Shown here piece by piece: positions 24,608 to 34,265 of a stretch of 64,000 nt of DNA. The stretch's first letter is position 1. Every line of letters begins with the position of its first letter. The notes beneath the pieces were generated by a model. That model searched no databases. It was not told the DNA's origin and worked only from the letters and a program-made list of their open reading frames with translations. The DNA lies in NCBI RefSeq assembly GCF_042237075.1, contig NZ_JBCGDC010000020.1, positions 1 to 64,000 of the forward strand. Reading direction: 5' to 3'. Source of the DNA: Polymorphospora lycopeni. Its GTDB lineage: Bacteria; Actinomycetota; Actinomycetes; Mycobacteriales; Micromonosporaceae. Position numbers and translations under genes: made by a program.

Positions 24608-27253
24608 GTGTCAGTGGAACCCCTCCTGCGTGCCCCCGCCCGCCCTGTGCCGATCCGCCTGGTGACCCTGTTCGCCCCCGCCGTCGTGGCGCCGTTCGCG
24701 ATCGCGGCCGCCCTTTCCGGGGCGGTGTCCGTGCTGGTGGCCGTGGCCGCCGCCGTCGTACCGGTCGCCGCGGTCTGCGCCGCCCGCCTGATCCGGCTCG
24801 CGTTGTCCTTCCGGGCCATCGAGAAGCGGACCGGCGGGTGCCGGGGTGCCGGCCTGCTCGGCCTCGGCGTGCTCGCCACCGGCCTGACCGCCGCCGCCCT
24901 GCCGCTGGTGCCGGCCGGCCGGCTGCCGTCGGTGGCGCTGGCGGGCCTTGCCGCCGCCACCGTGCTGAGCGTGCTCGGGCTGCTGCTCCTGCCCGGCGCG
25001 GCCGTCACCATCTCGGTCCGGCTGCGGCGCGGCTTCGACGGCCTGAGCATGGGCGCCAGCTTCGCCTTCGCCGGGTGGCTGCTGCATCCGGACGGGGCGA
25101 CTCCCGGGACGGCGCTCGCGGCCGGGCTGGTCGCGGCGGCCGGGCTGTCGATCATCGTGATCACGGCACTGCGCGCGGCCCGCTTCCGGCGGGCCGCACT
25201 GCTTTCCGGTGCCGGGGCCAGCGCGACGGTACTCGGCATGACCATTTTTACCTGGCTGCTCGCGTACGACGCGCCGCCCGCCACGCTGCTGGCGGCCGGT
25301 GCCGTGCTGGCCGGCGCGCCGCTGCTGACCTGGATCGGGGCGTCGCGCACCGAGGTCGGTGGCCGGCCCCTGGCGCACGGTGAGGCCGAGGGGAACTTCT
25401 CCGCCTACCCGCTGCTCACCGTGCCGGCCGTGATCGCCACCCTGGCCGCCGCATACCACCTGGTCACCGTCGGGTCCTTCAACGTGACCTCGATCGTGCT
25501 CGGCCTCGCGGTGATCCCGACCCTGGTCGTGCGCGAGGTGCTCTCGGCCCTCGACGTCCGCCGGTACGCCCGCCGCCTCGCCGAACAGGAGGCGCACTTC
25601 CGGTCGCTGGTCTCCGGCGCCAACGACCTGACCCTGGTGGTCGGCGAGGACCTGTTGATCCGCTGGCAGTCGCCGGCCGCGGCGCGCCTGTTCGGACTCT
25701 CCGACGCCGACGTCCTCGGCCGGGCGTTCCCCGAACTGATGCATCCCGACGACGCCGCCGACGTGACCTCGGCACTGACCGGGGTCCTCACCCGGCGGGC
25801 CGCCGACGGCGGTCGCCCGCCGCTGGTCACCGCCCGGCTGGTCGACGGGCACGGGGTGCTGCGCGACACCGAGTCGACCATCAGCGACCAGCGCGGCGTG
25901 CCCGAGGTGGGCGCGCTGGTGGTGCACGTACGCGACGTCGGCGAGCGCCGCCACCTCGAACGCACGCTGCACGAGATGGCGTTCACCGACCAGCTCACCG
26001 GGCTGGCCAACCGCCGCGAGCTGATGCGGACCATCGTCACCCAGCGGTCGGTGTCCGGGCACACCGGGGCACTGCTCGTCATCGACCTGCACGGCATGGC
26101 CGGTATCAACGACGTACGCGGCCGGGAGGTCGGCGACGCGGTGCTGATCGAGGTGGGGCGGCGGCTGCGGGCCACCATCGACCGTGACGACGTCGCCGCC
26201 CGGCTGGCCGGCGACGAGTTCGCGATCGTCACGGTCGAGGGGCCGATGCTGGCGTACACCCTGGGCACCCGGCTGCTCGCCGCCCTCACCGAGCCCTACC
26301 AGTTGCCGGGCGCGGTCGTGCACCTGCACCTGAGCATCGGCCTGGCCGAGCTGGCCGGCGGGGACGGCGTCGACGACGTGCTGCGCCGGGCCGACCTGGC
26401 CCGCCGCCGGGCCCGGCAGCTCGGCCGCAACCGGATCGAGTGGTACGACGCGTACCTCGAGGAGCAGCTGGTTCGTCGGATGGACCTCGAACGGGAGCTG
26501 TCCGGTGCCGCCGGACGGGGCGAACTCGACCTGGTCTACCAGCCGGTGCTGGGCCTGCACGACGGTCAGCCGGTCGGGGTGGAGGCGCTGCTGCGCTGGC
26601 GCAGCCCGGCGCTGGGCACCGTGCTGCCGGCCGAGCTGCTGCCGGTCGCCGAGGACCTGGCCATCGCCGTCGAGATCGGACGGTGGGTGCTGGACCGGGC
26701 GTGCCGCCAGCTCGCCACGTGGTCGCACCCGAGCCGCCCACTGTGGATGGCGGTGAACGTGACGCCGCACGAGCTGGCCGCGCCCGACTTCGTGTCGACC
26801 GTGGCGGCCACCCTGGCCGCCCACCACCTGGCCCCGGAGCAGCTCGTCGTCGAGGTCGCCGAGGCCCGGGTCGCCAGTGACGTGCCGACCGTGGTCACGC
26901 AGCTCGCCGGCCTGCGGGCCCTCGGCGTACGCACCGCGCTCGACGACTTCGGCGCCGGCCAGGCGTCGCTGGCCCAGCTCCGCCGGCTGCCGGTCGACAT
27001 CCTCAAGATCGATCGGGCCCTGGTGGCGGATTCCGGCCGGGGCACGCAGAGCAAGCCCCTGATCGACGTGGTGGTCAGCCTCGGCCGCCGGCTCGGGCTG
27101 GAGATCGTCGCCGAGGGGCTGGAGACCGACGGGCAGGTCGACCAGGCGCGTGCCGCGGGCTGCCGCTACGGGCAGGGCTTCGCGCTGTCCCGCCCGGCGC
27201 CGGCCGAGCGGATGGAGGCGTTCCTGGAGTCCTTCCAGTCCCCGTCCCTGTGA
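24608..27253 (+). CDS. Membrane PAS-GGDEF-EAL protein (copy 2)
   Basis: About 881 residues. The first ~310 contain roughly ten hydrophobic helices. A PAS domain begins near residue 330 (FRSLVSGANDLTLVVG). The diguanylate cyclase motif reads AGDEF near residue 534 rather than GGDEF. An RxxD inhibitory site is not visible; that position reads DRDD. The EAL domain has GVEALLRWRSP near 659 and DDFGAGQASLAQL. It may be catalytically weaker as a cyclase but active as a phosphodiesterase. The start is uncertain: GTG at 24608 is chosen, but GTG at 24596 is also possible and the frame extends upstream. It converges with the LacI gene. Confidence 0.9.
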   Translation: MSVEPLLRAPARPVPIRLVTLFAPAVVAPFAIAAALSGAVSVLVAVAAAVVPVAAVCAARLIRLALSFRAIEKRTGGCRGAGLLGLGVLATGLTAAALPLVPAGRLPSVALAGLAAATVLSVLGLLLLPGAAVTISVRLRRGFDGLSMGASFAFAGWLLHPDGATPGTALAAGLVAAAGLSIIVITALRAARFRRAALLSGAGASATVLGMTIFTWLLAYDAPPATLLAAGAVLAGAPLLTWIGASRTEVGGRPLAHGEAEGNFSAYPLLTVPAVIATLAAAYHLVTVGSFNVTSIVLGLAVIPTLVVREVLSALDVRRYARRLAEQEAHFRSLVSGANDLTLVVGEDLLIRWQSPAAARLFGLSDADVLGRAFPELMHPDDAADVTSALTGVLTRRAADGGRPPLVTARLVDGHGVLRDTESTISDQRGVPEVGALVVHVRDVGERRHLERTLHEMAFTDQLTGLANRRELMRTIVTQRSVSGHTGALLVIDLHGMAGINDVRGREVGDAVLIEVGRRLRATIDRDDVAARLAGDEFAIVTVEGPMLAYTLGTRLLAALTEPYQLPGAVVHLHLSIGLAELAGGDGVDDVLRRADLARRRARQLGRNRIEWYDAYLEEQLVRRMDLERELSGAAGRGELDLVYQPVLGLHDGQPVGVEALLRWRSPALGTVLPAELLPVAEDLAIAVEIGRWVLDRACRQLATWSHPSRPLWMAVNVTPHELAAPDFVSTVAATLAAHHLAPEQLVVEVAEARVASDVPTVVTQLAGLRALGVRTALDDFGAGQASLAQLRRLPVDILKIDRALVADSGRGTQSKPLIDVVVSLGRRLGLEIVAEGLETDGQVDQARAAGCRYGQGFALSRPAPAERMEAFLESFQSPSL

Positions 27254-27274
27254 GCTGATCCGGCCGGGGGCCGG

Positions 27275-28297
27275 TCAGGTGTCGCGGGGCGGGGGACCGG
27301 TGCTGCCGCGTGGTGTCAGGTGGGCGGTCTGGTCCTGGAAGTCGTCGACCGGGTCGCCGGCGACGACGGCGAGCAGCCGGCGGGCGGCGTTCGCGCCGTA
27401 CGCCGGGATGTCGCGGCCGAGTGCGGTCAGCGCGGGATGGACGAGCTGGCACAGTGCCGAGTCGTCCCAGGCCACGATCGACAGGTCGGCGGGTACGGAC
27501 AGCCCCATCTCCTGGGCCACCGCGAGGCCGGCGATGGCCATCACGTCGTTGTCGTAGAGGATCGCGGTCGGCCGCTCCGGCGAGCTGAGCAGCCGCCGGG
27601 TCGCCCGCCCGCCCTCCTCGCCGGTGTAGTCCGACGGCACGGTCACCGCCCGCGACAGCCCGAGCCGGGCGCACAGGTCGGTGAAGGCGCGGGTGCGGAT
27701 CTCGGTGTGCAGCAGGCCGGGCAGGCCGCCGACCCGGGCGATCCGGTGGTGTCCCAGCGCGACGAGGTATTCGACGGCCTCCACCAGCGCCGCCCCGTCG
27801 TCGCACCACACGTTGGCCAGGGTGCCGGTGTGGCCGGGGCCGCCGATCACCATGGCCGGCAGTTGCAGCCGTTCGAGGACCGGGATCCGCCGGTCGTCGA
27901 CGCGTAGGTCGCAGACGAACACGCCGTCGACGCGGCGTTCGCCCCACCAGCGCCGGAAGACCGCGATCTCGGCCTCCGGGTCGGCGACGACCTGGAGGGT
28001 CAGGGCGTACGACCGGGCGGACAGTTCCGCCTCGACGCCGCTGATCAGCTCCATGAAGAACGGTTCGATGCCGAGGGTGCGGGCCGGCCGGCAGAGGGTG
28101 AGCCCGACGGCGTTGGCGGCGGCGCCGGACAGGGCGCGGGCGGCGCTGTTGGGGTTGAAGCCGATCTCCTGCGCGATCGCGATGATCCGCTGCCGGGTGG
28201 CGGCGGAGACCCCGGGCAGGCCGTTGAGCGCGTAGGAGACGGCGCCCTTGGAGACCCCGGCCCGCCGGGCGATGTCGGCGATCGTCGGCCGTTTCAC
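27275..28297 (-). CDS. LacI-family transcriptional regulator
   Basis: The 340-residue protein opens with the LacI helix-turn-helix (PTIADIARRAGVSKGAVSYA, residues 4-23) and hinge helix, then a periplasmic-binding-protein-like ligand domain. GTG at 28297 was selected because AGAGGAG lies just upstream and the extension to 28360 shows no fold. It is divergent from a sugar ABC operon, whose promoter region holds a TGGGAGCGTTCCCA box of the type bound by actinobacterial LacI/CebR regulators. It likely represses the operon until an oligosaccharide ligand is present; the ligand is inferred to be a mannoside only from the GH2 enzyme downstream. Confidence 0.93.
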   Translation of the reverse strand: MKRPTIADIARRAGVSKGAVSYALNGLPGVSAATRQRIIAIAQEIGFNPNSAARALSGAAANAVGLTLCRPARTLGIEPFFMELISGVEAELSARSYALTLQVVADPEAEIAVFRRWWGERRVDGVFVCDLRVDDRRIPVLERLQLPAMVIGGPGHTGTLANVWCDDGAALVEAVEYLVALGHHRIARVGGLPGLLHTEIRTRAFTDLCARLGLSRAVTVPSDYTGEEGGRATRRLLSSPERPTAILYDNDVMAIAGLAVAQEMGLSVPADLSIVAWDDSALCQLVHPALTALGRDIPAYGANAARRLLAVVAGDPVDDFQDQTAHLTPRGSTGPPPRDT

Positions 28298-28468
28298 CGG
28301 TCTCCTCTCGGTGTCGCGGGCGGCCGGGCCGTCGACGGCCCCGGCACCGGGCGGGCCCATCAGGTTACCGGTCCGGGGCGGCCCGGCCCACCGGTCAGTT
28401 GACCTTTCTCGGTTAAGCAGTGATGGGACCGAGGCAGGTTACCAGTTCGGCATGCGCAGGACACGGGA

Positions 28469-28497
28469 TTGACATGTTCCGATGCCGCCCGTACGGT
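28469..28497 (+). promoter_or_regulatory. Promoter for the sugar ABC transporter operon
   Basis: TTGACA (28469-28474) is followed, after exactly 17 bases, by TACGGT (28492-28497). The pair matches the SigA-type consensus well at -35 and at T, A and T of -10. Transcription would start near 28504, about 65 bp before the binding-protein gene, placing the operator box downstream of the start. Confidence 0.6.
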
Positions 28498-28535
28498 GTC
28501 GTCACTTATCCGGTTCAGTCAACGCTCCTCGATCT

Positions 28536-28549
28536 TGGGAGCGTTCCCA
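28536..28549 (+). promoter_or_regulatory. LacI/CebR-type operator box
   Basis: TGGGAGCGTTCCCA is a near-perfect palindrome, one base off the TGGGAGCGCTCCCA consensus of the Streptomyces cellobiose regulator CebR. It lies 20 bp upstream of the binding-protein ATG and downstream of the predicted promoter, so it could act as a roadblock. The nearby LacI-family protein is the likely partner. Confidence 0.75.
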
Positions 28550-28569
28550 TGATGTGCTCGGAGGATGAC

Positions 28570-29841
28570 ATGAAACGATCCCGGATCGTCCGGATGGCCG
28601 CCGCCGGCATGGCCGGCCTGCTCCTGTTCACCGGATGCAGCGGCAACAGCGGTGGTGGCGGCGACGGCACCGTCACGCTGAAAATCAACTTCTGGGGCGA
28701 CTTCGGCCTCGACGAACTGAAGGGCCGCTACGAGGCGGCGAACCCGAACGTCCGGATCAGCCTCAACACCGGCGAGTACAACGCCCAGCACGAGGATCTC
28801 CAGAAGAAGCTGATCGCCGGCTCCGGCGCCCCGGACATCGCCGCCATCGACGAGGGCTTCGTGATCCAGTTCCGGGGCCAGGCCGACAAGTTCGTCAACC
28901 TGCTCGACCAGGGCGCCGGCCAGTACCAGGAGCGCTACCTGCCCTGGAAGTGGCAGCAGACGCTGTCGCCCGACGGCGCCACCCAGATCGGGCTCGGCAC
29001 CGACGTCGGCGGGCTCGCCATGTGCTACCGCACCGACCTGTTCGCCGCGGCCGGGCTGCCGACCGACCGCGACCAGGTGTCGGCGCTCTGGCCCACCTGG
29101 GACGCGTTCATCGCCACCGGCCAGACCTACACCGGCCGGACCGGCCGCAAGTTCATCGACGCCGGCACCAACATCTTCAACCCGGTGCTCGGGCAGCAGC
29201 CGGTCGGCTTCTACGACCAGAGCGAGACGCTGCGGATGGAGGGCGGCCCGAAGGTGGCGTTCGACGTGGCCGCCAAGGCGATCGGCGCCGGGCTCTCGGC
29301 CGACCTGGCCGCCTTCTCCCCGGAGTGGAACGCCGGCTTCGTCAAGGGCGACTTCGCGGTGCTGGCCTGCCCCGCCTGGATGCAGGGACACATCCAGAAC
29401 ACCGCGCCGGACACCAGCGGCAAGTGGGACATCGCCGCGATCCCCGGCGGCGGCGGCAACTGGGGCGGCTCCTTCCTGACCATCCCCAAGCAGGGCAAGA
29501 ACATCGACGAGGCGTACAAGTTCCTGGAGTGGCTGATCCAGCCCGAGCAGCAGATCGAGATCTTCAAGAAGGTCGGCAACCTGCCCTCGCAGCCGGCGCT
29601 CTACGACGACCCGGCGATCCGCGACTTCACCAACCCGTTCTTCGGCAACGCCCCGGTCGGCCAGATCTTCAGCGGCACCGCCGAGAACCTCACCCCGCAG
29701 TACCTCGGCCGGCGTAACGGGCCGACCCGGGTCGCGGTGGAGAACGTGCTCAACCGGCTCGCCAGCGGCGACCTGAAGGGCAAGGCGGCCGACGCGTGGA
29801 CCGAGGCGGTCAAGGAGGCCCAGAAGGCGGCGGAGGCGTGA
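28570..29841 (+). CDS. Sugar ABC transporter substrate-binding lipoprotein
   Basis: The 423-residue protein has a lipoprotein signal with lipobox LFTGC (about residue 23) and then a Gly-rich linker. The rest is an extracellular solute-binding protein of family 1, with INFWGDFGLDELKGRYE near the start and WDAFIATGQTYT in the middle. ATG at 28570 follows CGGAGG at 28559-28564; an earlier in-frame ATG at 28549 would precede the ribosome site. It is the first gene of a five-gene run with short overlaps and should deliver an oligosaccharide to the two permeases downstream. No ATPase gene is in this cluster, so a shared MsiK-type ATPase elsewhere is likely. Confidence 0.95.
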   Translation: MKRSRIVRMAAAGMAGLLLFTGCSGNSGGGGDGTVTLKINFWGDFGLDELKGRYEAANPNVRISLNTGEYNAQHEDLQKKLIAGSGAPDIAAIDEGFVIQFRGQADKFVNLLDQGAGQYQERYLPWKWQQTLSPDGATQIGLGTDVGGLAMCYRTDLFAAAGLPTDRDQVSALWPTWDAFIATGQTYTGRTGRKFIDAGTNIFNPVLGQQPVGFYDQSETLRMEGGPKVAFDVAAKAIGAGLSADLAAFSPEWNAGFVKGDFAVLACPAWMQGHIQNTAPDTSGKWDIAAIPGGGGNWGGSFLTIPKQGKNIDEAYKFLEWLIQPEQQIEIFKKVGNLPSQPALYDDPAIRDFTNPFFGNAPVGQIFSGTAENLTPQYLGRRNGPTRVAVENVLNRLASGDLKGKAADAWTEAVKEAQKAAEA

Positions 29842-30773
29842 CGACCCAGCCGCACGGCTGGCGCAACCGGCTGCTCCGCTTCGACCTGCGCTACACCCCG
29901 TACCTCCTGATCGCGCCGTTCTTCCTGCTCTTCGGGGTCTTCGGGATCTTCCCGATCGTCTTCAACGGGGTCGTCGCGCTGCGCCACTGGCGGCTCGACG
30001 ACCCCACCCTGACCGGCTGGGCCGGCTGGGCCAACTTCGAGCGGCTGCTGGCCGACGACGCGTTCTGGAACGCCCTGCTCAACACGTTCGGCATCTTCCT
30101 GCTCTCGACGGTGCCGCAACTCACCCTCGCCCTGATCGTGGCCGGGCTGCTCAACCGCGGGCTGCGGGCGCAGACCTGGTTCCGGGTGGGCGTGCTGCTG
30201 CCGTACGTCACGCCGCTGACCGCCTCGACGCTGATCTTCGCGGTGGTGTTCGCCCGGGACACCGGGGTCGCCAACTGGGTGCTGTCGGTGCTCGGGATGG
30301 CCGAGCCGATCGACTGGCGGGCGGCGAAGTGGTCGTCGTGGATCGCCATCGCCACGATGGTCAACTGGAAGTGGATCGGCTACAACGCGCTGCTCTACCT
30401 GGCCGCGATGCAGTCCATCCCGCGCGACGTCTACGAGGCGGCGGCGGTCGACGGGGCGGGGCCGTGGCGCCAGCTGTGGCGGATCACCGTACCGATGATC
30501 CGGCCGGTGGTGATCTTCACGGTCATCCTGTCCACCATCGGCGGGCTGCAGCTCTTCACCGAGCCGATGCTCTTCCAGCAGAACACCGCGGCCGCCACCG
30601 GCGGCGCCAACCGGGAGTGGCAGACCATCGCCCTGCTGATCTACCAGGTCGGCTGGAAGGACCTCAACCTCGGGTACGCCGCCGCGATGTCCTGGGCGCT
30701 GTTCCTGATCATCATCGTGGTCGCCGTGCTGAACGCGGTCGTCACGAACCGGCTCGGAGGAGGCCGCCGATGA
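29838..30773 (+). CDS. Sugar ABC transporter permease (MalF-type)
   Basis: The 311-residue protein has six predicted membrane helices and the EAA loop EAAAVDGAGPWRQLWRITVP that docks to the ATPase. GTG at 29838 overlaps the binding-protein stop (GTGA), so the two are coupled. It pairs with the next gene to form the membrane channel. Substrate specificity is inferred from the binding protein and the downstream glycosidase. Confidence 0.95.
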   Translation: MTTQPHGWRNRLLRFDLRYTPYLLIAPFFLLFGVFGIFPIVFNGVVALRHWRLDDPTLTGWAGWANFERLLADDAFWNALLNTFGIFLLSTVPQLTLALIVAGLLNRGLRAQTWFRVGVLLPYVTPLTASTLIFAVVFARDTGVANWVLSVLGMAEPIDWRAAKWSSWIAIATMVNWKWIGYNALLYLAAMQSIPRDVYEAAAVDGAGPWRQLWRITVPMIRPVVIFTVILSTIGGLQLFTEPMLFQQNTAAATGGANREWQTIALLIYQVGWKDLNLGYAAAMSWALFLIIIVVAVLNAVVTNRLGGGRR

Positions 30774-31678
30774 CGACCGTCACGACGCGCAAGCCCGACA
30801 CCCGCAGGTCCGGCGATCCCGGCGGGGCCGGACCGGCCGGGCGGGCACCACGCCACCGGGCCGCCGGTTTCTGGAGCTACCTGTTCCTGTCCGTGGTGAT
30901 CCTGTTCTCGGCCTTCCCGATCTACTGGATGTTCGTCGTCGCCACCAGCACCGACGCCGCCCTCGCCGAGATCCCGCCCCGGGTCGTGCCCGGCGGGATG
31001 CTGCTCACCAACCTGCGCGAGGTCTTCTCGATGCAGGACGTGTACTTCGTGCAGTCGCTGGCCAACAGCGCGATCGTGTCGGGCGTCGTGACGTTCTCGG
31101 TGCTGTTCTTCTGCTCGCTGGCCGGGTTCGCCTTCGCCAAGCTGCGGTTCCGGGGCCGCAACGCGCTGATGGTCTTCGTCGTCCTCACCCTGACGGTGCC
31201 CAACCAGCTCGGCGTCGTCGCCCTCTACATCCTGATGGGGGAGATCGGCTGGAACGGCACCCTGCTCGCGGTCATCGTGCCCGGTCTGGTCAGCGCGTTC
31301 GGCGTCTTCTACATGCGACAGTTCACGATGGAGGCCGTACCGGACGAGCTGATCGAGGCGGCCCGGATCGACGGCGCGACGACGATGCGGATCTGGTGGA
31401 GCGTCGTGCTCCCGGCGGTGCGGCCGGCCCTCGCGGTGCTCGGCCTGCTCACCTTCGTGGCCACCTGGAACGACTTCCAGTGGCCGCTGATCACGCTGGG
31501 CGGCACCGACTACCCCACCTCGATGGTGGCCCTGTCCGACCTGGCCAGCGGCAACTACGTGCTCTACCGCCGGGTGCTCGCCGGCGCGCTGGTGGCCACG
31601 CTGCCACTGCTCGTGATGTTGTTCATCGGTGGACGTCAGATCGTCCGAGGAATCATGGAAGGCGCGGTGAAGTCTTGA
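30770..31678 (+). CDS. Sugar ABC transporter permease (MalG-type)
   Basis: This 302-residue protein has six predicted membrane helices and the EAA loop EAARIDGATTMRIWWSVVLP. The ATG at 30770 overlaps the previous stop (ATGA) and its own stop overlaps the start of the glycosidase gene (TTGA). The N-terminal 35 residues are an unstructured, basic stretch. It completes the two-permease importer. Confidence 0.95.
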   Translation: MTTVTTRKPDTRRSGDPGGAGPAGRAPRHRAAGFWSYLFLSVVILFSAFPIYWMFVVATSTDAALAEIPPRVVPGGMLLTNLREVFSMQDVYFVQSLANSAIVSGVVTFSVLFFCSLAGFAFAKLRFRGRNALMVFVVLTLTVPNQLGVVALYILMGEIGWNGTLLAVIVPGLVSAFGVFYMRQFTMEAVPDELIEAARIDGATTMRIWWSVVLPAVRPALAVLGLLTFVATWNDFQWPLITLGGTDYPTSMVALSDLASGNYVLYRRVLAGALVATLPLLVMLFIGGRQIVRGIMEGAVKS

Positions 31679-34161
31679 CCCACGGTGCGAACGCGGCGGG
31701 CCTGCGACCGCTGCACGACGGCTGGACCCTGCGGGCGGTGCCCGGCGGCGACCCCGGAGCCGGTGTGCCCGAGGAGGTCGCCGGCGCCGTCCTGCCGGCC
31801 ACGGTGCCCGGCTGCGTGCACACCGACCTGCTCGCCGCCGGCCGCATCCCCGACCCGTACCTCGACGACAACGAGACCCGGCTGGCCTGGATCGGGCACA
31901 CCGACTGGATCTACGAGACGACGTTCACGGCCGGGCCGGCCGCCGGCCGCGCCGACCTGGTCTGCGCCGGGCTGGACACCGTCGCGACGGTGAGCCTCAA
32001 CGGCGTCGAACTGGGCCGCACCGCCAACATGCACCGCGGCTACCGCTTCGACGCCCGCCCCGCTTTGCGGGCCGGCGACAACACCCTGCGGGTACGGTTC
32101 GACTCCGCCTACCGTTACGCGCTGGCCCGTCGCGACGAGTTGGGGGAGCGGCCGAACTCGTATCCCGAGCCGTTCAACTTCATCCGCAAGATGGCCTGCA
32201 ACTTCGGCTGGGACTGGGGGCCGACCCTGGTCACCGCCGGCATCTGGCAGGGCATCGGGCTGCACACCTGGCGGGTCGCCCGACTGGCCCACGTGCGTCC
32301 ACTCACGACGGTCGAGGCCGGCGCCGGGCGGGTCGAGGTGCACGTCGGGATCGAGCGGGCCGACCCCGGCACCGGCCCGCTCACCGTACGCGCCACCGTC
32401 GCCGGTGCCACCGGCGAGACCACGGTCGACGCCGGCCGGGACACCGCCGTGCTGACCCTGACCATCGCCGACCCGGAACTGTGGTGGCCCCACGGGTACG
32501 GCGAACCGACCCGGTATCCGCTGGAGGTGACCCTGCACGCCGCCGACGGCGACCCGCTGGACGCCTGGCAGCGGCGGATCGGGTTCCGCACCGTACGCCT
32601 CGACACCACCGCCGACGCCCACGGCAGCGCCTTCACCCTCGTCGTCAACGACGTGCCGGTCTTCGTCCGCGGCGTCAACTGGATCCCCGACGACGTCTTC
32701 CCGACCCGGGTAACCCGGGAGCGCTACGCGCAGCGGCTCGCCCAGGCCCGCGACGCCAACGTCAACCTGATCCGGGTCTGGGGCGGCGGCCGCTACGAGT
32801 CCGACGACTTCTACGACCTCACCGACTCCCTCGGGCTGCTGGTCGAGCAGGACTTCCTCTTCGCCTGTGCCGCCTATCCCGAGGAGGAGCCGTTCGCCAC
32901 CGAGGTCGCCGCCGAGGTCCGCGAGCAGGTCACCCGGCTGGCCAGCCACCCGAGCCTGGTCATGTGGGTCGGCAACAACGAGAACATCTGGGGCTGGCAC
33001 GACTGGGACTGGCGGGAGCCGCTGGGCGACCGGAGCTGGGGTGCCGGGTTCTACTTCGACCTCCTGCCGGCTGTCGTCGCCGAACTCGACCCGACCCGGC
33101 CGTACTGGCCGGGCAGCCCGTGGTCCGGCGACCACGACCGGCACCCCAACGACCCGGCCCACGGCAGCACCCACATCTGGGACGTGTGGAACACCGACGA
33201 CTACGTCCGCTACCGGGAATACGTGCCCCGGTTCGTCGCCGAGTTCGGCTACCAGGCCCCGCCGGCGTACGCGACCCTGCGCCGGGCGCTGCGCGACGAT
33301 CCGCTGGCCCCCGACTCGCCCGGGCTGCGGCACCACCAGAAGGCCGCCGACGGCGACGCCAAGCTGCGCCGTGGCCTCGACGCCCACCTGCCCGCGCCCC
33401 GCGACTTCGACGACTGGCACTACCTCACCCAGGTCAACCAGGCCCGTGCCATCACGCTCGGGGTCGAGCACTTCCGGTCGCACCGGCCGGTCTGCATGGG
33501 CACGATCGTGTGGCAGCTCAACGACTGCTGGCCGGTCACCTCCTGGTCGGCCGTCGACGGCGACGGGCGCCGCAAACCCCTGTGGTACGCCCTGCGCCGC
33601 GCGTACGCCGACCGGCTGCTCACCGTCCAGCCGCGCGACGGCGTACCGGCCCTGGTGGCCGTCAACGACGGCGGGCGACGCTGGACGGCCCGGGTGACGG
33701 TCGCCCGGTACGGGCTCGACGGCGAACCTCGGGCGAAGGCGGTCGTGGAACTGGACGTGGCGCCGTATGCGACGGCGACCGTGCCGCTGCCGGCGGACCT
33801 GGCCCAGCCCGGCGACCCCCGGCGCGAACTGCTGGTCTGTGCCAGCGGTGACCTGCGGGCCTGGTGGTTCTTCGCCACCGACCGGGAGATCGCCTACCCG
33901 CCGGCGGCCTACGACACGACCGTCGAGCCGGTCGACGGCGGCCTGCGGCTGACCGTGACCGCCCGTACGGTGCTGCGCGACCTGACCGTGCTGGCCGACC
34001 GGCTCGACCCGGCGGCCGTCGTCGACGACGCGTTGGTCACCCTGCTGCCGGGCGAGTCGGTGGGCTTCACCGTCCGTACGTCCCGACCGGTGGACCCGGC
34101 CGCCCTGGCCGCCCGTCCGGTTCTACGCTGCGTCAACGACCTCACCGCCGGCACGGTATGA
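31675..34161 (+). CDS. GH2 beta-mannosidase
   Basis: The 828-residue enzyme belongs to glycoside hydrolase family 2. An N-terminal sugar-binding domain, an Ig-like domain and a TIM barrel are followed by a C-terminal beta domain. The acid/base is E436 in GNNENIW and the nucleophile is E523 in FVAEFGYQ, as expected for retaining beta-mannosidases. No signal peptide is present, so it acts in the cytoplasm on imported manno-oligosaccharides. The start is TTG at 31675, overlapping the permease stop, which is an unusual but plausible start. It connects the importer with a downstream ROK kinase. Other GH2 activities (beta-galactosidase, beta-glucuronidase) are less likely, judging from the mannosidase-type RGVNWIPDDVFP and NENIWGWHDW segments. 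Confidence 0.9.
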   Translation: MTHGANAAGLRPLHDGWTLRAVPGGDPGAGVPEEVAGAVLPATVPGCVHTDLLAAGRIPDPYLDDNETRLAWIGHTDWIYETTFTAGPAAGRADLVCAGLDTVATVSLNGVELGRTANMHRGYRFDARPALRAGDNTLRVRFDSAYRYALARRDELGERPNSYPEPFNFIRKMACNFGWDWGPTLVTAGIWQGIGLHTWRVARLAHVRPLTTVEAGAGRVEVHVGIERADPGTGPLTVRATVAGATGETTVDAGRDTAVLTLTIADPELWWPHGYGEPTRYPLEVTLHAADGDPLDAWQRRIGFRTVRLDTTADAHGSAFTLVVNDVPVFVRGVNWIPDDVFPTRVTRERYAQRLAQARDANVNLIRVWGGGRYESDDFYDLTDSLGLLVEQDFLFACAAYPEEEPFATEVAAEVREQVTRLASHPSLVMWVGNNENIWGWHDWDWREPLGDRSWGAGFYFDLLPAVVAELDPTRPYWPGSPWSGDHDRHPNDPAHGSTHIWDVWNTDDYVRYREYVPRFVAEFGYQAPPAYATLRRALRDDPLAPDSPGLRHHQKAADGDAKLRRGLDAHLPAPRDFDDWHYLTQVNQARAITLGVEHFRSHRPVCMGTIVWQLNDCWPVTSWSAVDGDGRRKPLWYALRRAYADRLLTVQPRDGVPALVAVNDGGRRWTARVTVARYGLDGEPRAKAVVELDVAPYATATVPLPADLAQPGDPRRELLVCASGDLRAWWFFATDREIAYPPAAYDTTVEPVDGGLRLTVTARTVLRDLTVLADRLDPAAVVDDALVTLLPGESVGFTVRTSRPVDPAALAARPVLRCVNDLTAGTV

Positions 34162-34265
34162 ACCCGTCCGTTCGGGAACACGGTGTGACCAGGTCAGGGG
34201 CCGGGACGACCGGCGGCCTGCGTCGTAGGTCGTGACGGATCGACCGGACGGAGCGAGGTGACGGT

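Noticed and set aside
24611..26827. 738-codon minus-strand frame opposite the PAS-GGDEF-EAL gene
   Set aside because: Low-complexity His/Gln/Gly composition with no domain; it is the shadow of the plus-strand gene.
28420..28569. N-terminal extension of the binding protein
   Set aside because: The ribosome site lies before ATG 28570 and the lipoprotein signal starts there; the extension would bury the promoter and operator.
34158..34235. 25-codon frame between the mannosidase and ROK genes
   Set aside because: No ribosome site, no hydrophobic or conserved sequence, and it overlaps the mannosidase stop by chance (ATGA-type).
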